Below are positions 6,026 through 11,012 of a stretch of 11,012 bases of DNA, piece after piece. Numbering within the stretch: position 1 is the first letter of the stretch; each line of letters begins with the position of its first letter. A model generated the notes under the pieces. The model saw only the letters and a list, made by a program, of their open reading frames with translations. It did not search any database and was not told the origin of the DNA. The DNA is from Pseudanabaena sp. CAN_BIN31 (GTDB taxonomy: Bacteria > Cyanobacteriota > Cyanobacteriia > Pseudanabaenales > Pseudanabaenaceae), in NCBI GenBank assembly GCA_026785865.1, contig JAJAZG010000476.1:1-11012 (forward strand), written 5' to 3'. The position numbers and the translations under genes were made by a program.

Positions 6026-6955
6026 TCAAAGAAAATCTTTTACATGAACTAGTTCTTTGTCTTGAGTGATATAGCCCATATCAAGATGAGAATGATGGAT
6101 AACAAAGCCCATTTCGGCGGCTGATTCAGTAAATTCAAAACCAAGACTACTATTTCCAGATGGACGATTACCTCCTCCTAAGAAGTTTCCATCAAAAACT
6201 ACATCATCAACAAAGTCCAAGTCTTCTTGTCTATCAATGACCCTATCGCCAACTGAAACAAAATCGATCGCTGTTCCGAAGCGGTGAGCACTTTTATAAG
6301 AAGGATTATTCTGATAGTCAGGATAGAAAGGAGAGCGGTAACCACTACTCACTCGAATTGGTTCTTTAAACTTGCCACGAAGCTTTTGCATCGAATCTGC
6401 TAGACGAATAATTGCAACTGGGATGTAATAAGGAAATTGAATTCCATTACTAATTTCTGTATCAGAAATGAATTCTAGTAACTGAAAATTCGCTGTTAGT
6501 TGCTTACTAAAATCTTTGAAATTATTAACCTTGAAGTAGTAACGAGGCAACAAAGTACCATCATTCAGAACTTCGTTAGGTTGAAAATCGGCTAGTGTTG
6601 GATTTGATGTACCAGCATTTTTACTGTCAATGAACTCAAACATCTCTCCAGAAGGAGCTTTAATCTTGTTGGAAGTAGTGGGTGTTGCAGCAGTGATAAT
6701 AGTAGTAACTACTGGTGGTTTAAATGCTGATGGTTCAGATGTGTCTTTTAGGTTGATAGCCATCTGTCCAGGTGGATCTGACCTTTTAAACCATCGTGCA
6801 GGAATATTGAGACTAAACTTGCCAGCAATTGGAGTCGCATTAGTGGCACCTGGACGATCTACTTTAGGCACAAGATCTACCTTTTCAATAAACTGATTTG
6901 TACCGCCCTTCATTAAATAAAGAGCTTTAGAGTTTAACTTGATCCATGTAGACAT
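6026..6955 (-). CDS. Peptidase M15-family (D-Ala-D-Ala carboxypeptidase/endopeptidase-like) with a shared N-terminal module
   Basis: The 309-residue protein is predicted to be a zinc peptidase acting on peptidoglycan stem peptides. Residues 1-69 form the module shared with the GH19 enzyme ('TWIKL..KALYLMKGGTNQF', 'EKVDLVPK', 'W..R.DPPGQMAI'), with a 10-residue insertion relative to it. A Thr/Pro-rich linker (about 71-95) follows, then a catalytic domain. It shows 'RVSSGYRSP', 'SAHRFGTAIDF' (H224, D231) and 'IHHSHLDMGY' (H290, possibly H288). This is the SxHxxGxAxD...HxH zinc-site pattern of M15 enzymes. There is no signal peptide. AAAGGAAGT sits 6-14 bases before ATG 6955, a good ribosome binding site. 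It is the first gene of the minus-strand run, divergent from the STAND gene, so transcription of the run probably begins in 6956-7176. Confidence 0.88.
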   Translation of the reverse strand: MSTWIKLNSKALYLMKGGTNQFIEKVDLVPKVDRPGATNATPIAGKFSLNIPARWFKRSDPPGQMAINLKDTSEPSAFKPPVVTTIITAATPTTSNKIKAPSGEMFEFIDSKNAGTSNPTLADFQPNEVLNDGTLLPRYYFKVNNFKDFSKQLTANFQLLEFISDTEISNGIQFPYYIPVAIIRLADSMQKLRGKFKEPIRVSSGYRSPFYPDYQNNPSYKSAHRFGTAIDFVSVGDRVIDRQEDLDFVDDVVFDGNFLGGGNRPSGNSSLGFEFTESAAEMGFVIHHSHLDMGYITQDKELVHVKDFL

Positions 6956-7021
6956 TTTGGTACTTCCTTTCAGTTACAAACAAACCAAACTTATCTACAC
7001 TCAGTTACTTAGTTTTGTCTG

Positions 7022-7060
7022 GTTACAGGTTTTAACCTTAGCTGGTGTTACAAGTTTTAA
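7022..7060. repeat. Direct repeat GTTACARGTTTTAA in the divergent promoter region
   Basis: GTTACAGGTTTTAA (7022-7035) and GTTACAAGTTTTAA (7047-7060) differ at one base and are spaced 25 bases start to start. The first copy overlaps a short inverted repeat, AGGTT-TT-AACCT (7027-7038). A pair of GTCGGA blocks follows at 7072-7077 and 7083-7088. The repeats sit between the divergent M15 and STAND genes and could be binding sites for a regulator of either. No known factor is recognised. Confidence 0.4.
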
Positions 7061-7131
7061 GATCAGAAAAGGTCGGAGAAAAGTCGGATATTTTAGGTGT
7101 ATTTGTGTAAACTTTTTTAACGCATAGAGCT

Positions 7132-7137
7132 TATACT
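7132..7137 (+). promoter_or_regulatory. Candidate -10 element (TATACT) for the STAND gene
   Basis: TATACT is a near-consensus -10 hexamer. It would place the transcription start near 7144, about 33 bases before the ATG at 7177. No good -35 hexamer lies 16-18 bases upstream, so the promoter call is weak. The position supports ATG 7177 over ATG 7153, which would leave almost no leader. Confidence 0.3.
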
Positions 7138-7176
7138 ATTTGAAATCTAGATATGTCAGTCAGTTTGAGGCTCTAT

Positions 7177-8958
7177 ATGTCAAGTGAAGAGGCGATCGCA
7201 TTAGTCACGCGATTATTAGAACGTGGCTACTTAACAAAAGTCCAAAAGATTGTGTTTGAGCAATCTTGGCAGGGGCAGAAGTACTCAGATATGGGTATTA
7301 AAGAAGGCTATGACCTTGGCTATATCAAAGATGTTGGCTCAGAGCTATGGCGATCGCTATCCAAAGTATTAAACGAAAAAGTCACCAAAACCAACTTACA
7401 TGGCGTATTACAGCGATTTATAGATCAACAGGAAGACGCTCAGCAAATCGCAAAATTGCAAGCAATTAATGCGCGTATAAACTGGGGTGAAGCGATCGAT
7501 GTTTCGATTTTTTATGGGCGATCGCAAGAAATCACAAAGCTGAAAACGTGGATCGTTCAAGACCATTGCCGCATCGTAACGATCCTCGGTATGGGTGGTA
7601 TGGGCAAAACCTCTTTTGCGATCGCCTTAGCTGAAAAAATACAGGATGAATTTGATTTTGTGATTTGGCGATCGCTACGGGATGCGATGCCAATTGACGA
7701 ATATCTAACCACATTAATTAAGTTTTTTTCACAGCAACAGGATACTGAACTGCCTGATAACACAGGTGGTAAAATCTCGCGATTAATCGAACTATTAAAG
7801 AGATCGCGTTGTTTGATGATCCTCGATAACTTTGAAACTATATTACAAGGTGGTAAACAAGCAGGAACCTATCGCGAAGGCTATGAGATGTATGGCGAAC
7901 TGCTGAAGCGGGTTGGGGAAATCTCTCATCAGAGTTGCCTGATCGTCACTAGCCGCGAAAAACCTCAAGAAATTTCCTTGATGGAAGGCGATCGCCTGTT
8001 TGTACGGACGATGCCTCTGCATGGATTAGATATAGACGCAGGACAGCATATTCTTGATGATAAAGGATTGCACCAGATCGGTGATGATTTGGAACGTTTG
8101 AGAGTCCATTATCGCGGTAATCCATTGGCTCTGAAGATGGCAGCGAGTGCGGTTCAAGATTTGTTTGCGGGTGACATTTCTCAATTTCTGCGGCAGGGTA
8201 ATTTTGCTTTTAACGGAATTGGGAAGTTAATTCAGCAACAATGCGATCGCCTGTCAAAGCTAGAGCGATCGATCATGAATTGGCTAGCGATCAACCGCGA
8301 ACCTGTCACTATTTCAGATTTACAAATGGATTTGGTGATCGAATTTCCTCAATCAAGGCTGATCGAAGCAATCGAATCTCTGCTTTGGCGGAGTTTGATT
8401 GAGAGCAGTGCGCTTGGTTTCACTCTACAGCCTGTAGTAATGGAATCCGTGACAGAATCTCTGATTGAAAATATTGCCCAAGAGATATTGTCAGAACAGC
8501 CGCAGTTGTTTCTCAGTCATGCATTGATCAAGGCTCAATCAAAAGACTATATTCGCGACATTCAGATTCGAGTGATTCTCAAGCCGCTTTGCGATCGCCT
8601 ATTTATAGAAATCATGTCTCCTCAACAATTAGTGCAAAAACTAAATTGCTTATTGACATATCTGCAAACCAATTACGCAAAACAAACAAATTATGGCGCG
8701 GGTAATTTGCTAAATCTATTCCGTCAATTACAAACAGATATTACAGGCTATGACTTTTCACGATTGAGCATCAGACAAGCCTATCTGCAAGATGTCAATC
8801 TGCATCATCTGAATTTTACCGAAGTAAATTTTGATAACTGTACCTTTGCTAGTACATTCGGCGGCATCACATCGGTTGTCTTCAGTCCAGATGGTGAGCA
8901 ATTGGCAACTAGCGATCGCCTTCAGCAACTGGCATCAACTTATGGCGAGTGGACATGA
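7177..8958 (+). CDS. NB-ARC STAND NTPase, WD40 array deleted and frame shifted (probable pseudogene)
   Basis: The 593-residue product is the front part of a STAND ATPase, a class of signalling switches. From ATG 7177 (GAGG 7 bases upstream) it begins with a helical domain, 'EEAIALVTRLL...VQKIVFEQSWQGQKYSDMG', the HTH-like N-terminus I recall from cyanobacterial NB-ARC/WD40 proteins. The NB-ARC core has Walker A GMGGMGKT (138-145), Walker B 'LMILDN' (213-218), a 'LIVTSRE' sensor and the 'RGNPLAL' motif (about 313-319). A pentapeptide-like bridge ('LSIRQAYLQDVNLHHLNF') then leads into the first WD40 blade, 'VVFSPDGEQLAT'. Family members normally continue with many WD40 repeats, often over 1000 residues in all. 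Here the array is missing and the frame ends 16 codons later. An in-frame ATG at 7153 is the alternative start. The ATPase core looks intact, so a truncated product is possible. Confidence 0.8.
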   Translation: MSSEEAIALVTRLLERGYLTKVQKIVFEQSWQGQKYSDMGIKEGYDLGYIKDVGSELWRSLSKVLNEKVTKTNLHGVLQRFIDQQEDAQQIAKLQAINARINWGEAIDVSIFYGRSQEITKLKTWIVQDHCRIVTILGMGGMGKTSFAIALAEKIQDEFDFVIWRSLRDAMPIDEYLTTLIKFFSQQQDTELPDNTGGKISRLIELLKRSRCLMILDNFETILQGGKQAGTYREGYEMYGELLKRVGEISHQSCLIVTSREKPQEISLMEGDRLFVRTMPLHGLDIDAGQHILDDKGLHQIGDDLERLRVHYRGNPLALKMAASAVQDLFAGDISQFLRQGNFAFNGIGKLIQQQCDRLSKLERSIMNWLAINREPVTISDLQMDLVIEFPQSRLIEAIESLLWRSLIESSALGFTLQPVVMESVTESLIENIAQEILSEQPQLFLSHALIKAQSKDYIRDIQIRVILKPLCDRLFIEIMSPQQLVQKLNCLLTYLQTNYAKQTNYGAGNLLNLFRQLQTDITGYDFSRLSIRQAYLQDVNLHHLNFTEVNFDNCTFASTFGGITSVVFSPDGEQLATSDRLQQLASTYGEWT

Positions 8959-9037
8959 AGACCAGACGATTAAACCCTGGAAACTCAATCAACATTCGCT
9001 TACAGACACCCCACCTCGCCAAAAAAAACTACAATAA
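8912..9037 (+). pseudogene. Remnant of the last WD40 repeat, out of frame with the STAND gene
   Basis: In the frame one step from the STAND coding frame, positions 8912-9037 translate as AIAFSNWHQLMASGHEDQTI followed by KPWKL and a short tail to TAA at 9035-9037. This is the final blade of a WD40 array ('AFSPDG..LASG.EDQTIKLWKL'), with Pro where Leu is usual. It follows directly after the first blade's 'SPDGEQLAT' in the other frame, so everything between first and last blade has been removed. A HIP1 palindrome (8912-8919) sits at the junction. Confidence 0.7.
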
Positions 9038-9069
9038 AAAGTAATAGAAATTGACGATAAATTAAGACT

Positions 9070-10365
9070 GTGACATATAAAGTTGGACTTCTCGGATTAG
9101 GAACTGTTGGCGCGGGTGTTGCCAAAATCTTCCAAGACCCTAATGGTCGCCACCCTCTGCTACCTGAAATTGAAATCGTTCGCGTGGGTGTGCGATCGCT
9201 AAATAAGCAGCGTGATGTGGCGATCGCTGCCAATATTGTCACAGATGATTTAGAAGCAATTGTTAGCGATCCTGCGATCGATATCGTGGTAGAAGTTATC
9301 GGTGGGATCGAGCCAGCCAAAAGTTTGATATTAAAGGCGATCGCCAATGGTAAGCATGTTGTTACGGCGAATAAAGCGGTAATTGCTAGACATGGCAATG
9401 AAATTTTTACGGCTGCCAAACAAAAAGGCGTGTATGTAATGTTAGAGGCGGCGGCTTGCGGTGGTATTCCTGTCATTCAAATGCTGAAGCAAAGTCTCGG
9501 CGGCAATCGGATTAGTGAATTGACAGGCATTGTCAATGGTACGACCAACTACATTCTCAGTCGGATGTATTTTGAGGGCGCGGATTTTGACGCGACGCTT
9601 GCCGAAGCTCAGCAATTAGGTTATGCCGAAGCCGATCCGACTGCGGATGTCGATGGTTATGACGCGGCGGACAAGATGGCGATTTTAGCGAGTCTTGCTT
9701 TTGGCGATCGCATCAAACTTGAGGACATTTATCGTGAAGGTATTCGCTCGATCACCAGTGCGGATATTGGCTATGCCAAAGAGTTAGGCTTTACAATCAA
9801 GCTTTTGGGAATTGCCAAGCGGACTGAAAGTAAGGATGGCAGTAATCTCGAAATTCGCGTACATCCGACTTTAATTCCGATTCAACATCCGCTTGCAAAT
9901 ATTCATGGCGTAACCAATGCCGTTCGCATTGAAGGCGATCCCATTGGTGAAGTTGTATTTTCGGGGCCAGGTGCAGGTGCGGGTGCAACTGCGAGTGCGG
10001 TTGTTGCTGACATTATCAATGTTGTCGCCGCGATGAAGTCATTGCCCAATCAAATCAATCAACTCATGGGCTGCTCCCACGAACACTATGCCAAAATTGC
10101 ACCGATTGAAAACACGGTGACGCAGTTCTATGCGCGATTACTTACCCACGACAAACCAGGAGTAATTGGCGATCTTGGTACTGCCTTTGGTAAGCATTCC
10201 GTTAGTTTAAATGCAATTTTGCAAAAAACGACTGTCCATGATGGTTTAGCGGAAATCGTAGTAGTAACCCAACGGGTGAGCGAATTGAATTTCCAACAAG
10301 CGATCGCCGCTATCCGTGATTTATCAACATTGCACAGTATTCCCACCGTGTTACGAGTCCTATAG
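9070..10365 (+). CDS. hom: Homoserine dehydrogenase
   Basis: The 431-residue enzyme reduces aspartate semialdehyde to homoserine with NAD(P)H, the branch step towards threonine and methionine. The Rossmann fold starts at once with 'VGLLGLGTVGAGV' (G9, G11, G14). 'TANKAVIA' and 'AAACGGIPVI' line the active site. The family signature 'AQQLGYAEADPTADVDGYDAADK' spans about residues 180-202. A C-terminal ACT domain (about 352-431, 'DKPGVIGDLGTAFGKHSVSLNAI') probably gives threonine feedback control, as known for this family. Length matches stand-alone bacterial homoserine dehydrogenases, not the fused aspartokinase type. The start is GTG with a poor ribosome binding site; no better start is near. 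It lies 32 bases after the WD40 remnant, with no terminator between. HIP1 sites are dense, as expected of resident DNA. Confidence 0.95.
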   Translation: MTYKVGLLGLGTVGAGVAKIFQDPNGRHPLLPEIEIVRVGVRSLNKQRDVAIAANIVTDDLEAIVSDPAIDIVVEVIGGIEPAKSLILKAIANGKHVVTANKAVIARHGNEIFTAAKQKGVYVMLEAAACGGIPVIQMLKQSLGGNRISELTGIVNGTTNYILSRMYFEGADFDATLAEAQQLGYAEADPTADVDGYDAADKMAILASLAFGDRIKLEDIYREGIRSITSADIGYAKELGFTIKLLGIAKRTESKDGSNLEIRVHPTLIPIQHPLANIHGVTNAVRIEGDPIGEVVFSGPGAGAGATASAVVADIINVVAAMKSLPNQINQLMGCSHEHYAKIAPIENTVTQFYARLLTHDKPGVIGDLGTAFGKHSVSLNAILQKTTVHDGLAEIVVVTQRVSELNFQQAIAAIRDLSTLHSIPTVLRVL

Positions 10366-10407
10366 CTAGACAGAAAAGGCAACGCTTCGCGTTGCCTTTT
10401 CTGCTAG
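10366..10407. terminator. Shared bidirectional terminator between hom and recN
   Basis: CAGAAAAGGCAACGC (10371-10385) and GCGTTGCCTTTTCTG (10389-10403) form a perfect 15-bp stem with a TTC loop. CTAG pairs extend it on both sides past a single bulged A. The T4 and A4 tracts inside the arms give terminator character in both directions. It starts one base after the hom stop, and its right end includes the recN stop codon, so it serves both convergent genes. Confidence 0.8.
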
Positions 10408-11012
10408 TCGCACAAAGTGCTGTGAATATTAGCTTTGATTGCTGACGCTTGCTCTAATAAAGACTCTGCGAAAGCGATCGCCTGACTTACAGCCTCATCG
10501 CCTCCATCCTTAAGCACATTTTTTCCTTTCTGCTTTTTGCCTGTACCTTGATTTTTTTCTTGATCAACACTTTTGCCTGAAGCAATTTGCGCCAATTCTT
10601 GCTTACGCTCTTCGAGTCCTAAAAGGCGAATTTGGACTTGAGTCCGATCGCCAATTACTTGCTTACTGACATGAAAATGGCGATCAGCGATCGCCGCAAT
10701 CAATGGCTGGTGAGTCACACAAAGGACTTGAGAAGTACGGCTCAGTTGCCAAAGCTGCGTGGCGATCGCTTGAGCAACTCGACCCGAAACTCCTGCATCA
10801 ATTTCATCAAATACCATCGTGCCGACATTGGCATGATTGAATTCAGCAGATACTTCTTGAGAAAGTTCTTGCGTTTTCTGTTGTATAAAACAGGTCTTAA
10901 GAGCTAGCAAAAATCGACTCATTTCACCGCCTGATGCAGTTTCTGCAAGCGGTTGCAGAGGTTCGCCGAGGTTGGGGCTAAACTCAAAAACAATCCGATC
11001 GCCTCCTAATGC
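10404..11012 (-). CDS. recN: DNA repair protein RecN, C-terminal part (cut by the window edge)
   Basis: RecN is an SMC-like ATPase that tethers DNA ends during double-strand break repair. The visible 202 residues hold the C-terminal ATPase lobe. In order: 'FEFSPNLGEPLQPLAETASGGEMSRFLLALK' with the ABC signature SGGE, Walker B 'TMVFDEIDAGVSG', the 'VLCVTHQPLIAAIAD' switch and a C-terminal helix 'EAVSQAIAFAESLLEQA'. The frame is open to the window edge, so the internal ATG at 10922 is not the start. Between the switch and the last helix lies a Lys/Gly/Gln-rich stretch ('KNQGTGKKQKGKN') of about 25 residues. Bacterial RecN usually has a short 'MLGG'-type turn there, so this looks like a lineage-specific linker. 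Confidence 0.93.
   Translation of the reverse strand, partial: ALGGDRIVFEFSPNLGEPLQPLAETASGGEMSRFLLALKTCFIQQKTQELSQEVSAEFNHANVGTMVFDEIDAGVSGRVAQAIATQLWQLSRTSQVLCVTHQPLIAAIADRHFHVSKQVIGDRTQVQIRLLGLEERKQELAQIASGKSVDQEKNQGTGKKQKGKNVLKDGGDEAVSQAIAFAESLLEQASAIKANIHSTLCD

Noticed and set aside
2058..6955. Prophage lysis cassette
   Set aside because: There is no holin, spanin, tail, terminase or integrase gene, and three different wall enzymes plus a lipase-like protein is unlike a phage lysis module.
9000..9476. Long minus-strand frame opposite the hom 5' end
   Set aside because: It is antisense to conserved homoserine dehydrogenase sequence and has no recognisable family. Its apparent quality comes from hom codon bias.
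1..11012. CRISPR array, tRNA, rRNA, insertion sequence or transposase
   Set aside because: I saw no regularly spaced repeats, no cloverleaf with conserved T-loop, no rRNA stretches, and no transposase motif or flanking terminal repeats.

Overview
The window looks like chromosomal DNA from a cyanobacterium. The evidence is the palindrome GCGATCGC (HIP1), highly over-represented in many cyanobacterial genomes and dense in parts of this window, plus a DUF1830 protein (a family essentially confined to cyanobacteria) and a cyanobacterial-style NB-ARC/WD40 protein. A filamentous or Pseudanabaena-like lineage is possible, but this is a guess.

Layout. Positions 1-1180 hold the start of an unrecognised minus-strand gene (1-124), a strong hairpin (200-236), a DUF1830 gene (397-738, +) with its terminator (767-813), and a dead antitoxin-like gene (760-1059, -) with a stop at codon 3. 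From 1183 to 6955 all genes lie on the minus strand. In transcription order they are: an M15-type peptidase (6026-6955), a GH19 lysozyme/chitinase-like enzyme (5125-5964), a BNR/Asp-box repeat protein (4301-4987), a zinc amidase (3199-4221), an alpha/beta hydrolase (2058-2999) and an unrecognised protein with an internal duplication (1183-2004). Divergent from these, at 7177-9037 (+), is an NB-ARC STAND protein whose WD40 array has been deleted down to fragments of its two ends, in different frames. Housekeeping genes follow: homoserine dehydrogenase (9070-10365, +), then recN (10404 to the window end, -), convergent around a shared hairpin terminator.

How it fits together. The minus-strand block encodes enzymes predicted to cut three kinds of peptidoglycan bond (stem-peptide amide, glycan strand, peptide cross-bridge) plus a lipase-like hydrolase. 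None has a visible signal peptide. The GH19 and M15 enzymes share a near-identical N-terminal module of about 65-70 residues, which could be a wall-binding or delivery tag. The block from the hydrolase to the divergent promoter contains no HIP1 site over about 5.3 kb, whereas the 3.8 kb to its right has 17 by my count. This suggests recent acquisition. I read it as a candidate cell-wall/membrane attack or lysis island of unknown delivery route, next to a decayed STAND gene. No immunity protein, holin or secretion machinery is recognisable here.
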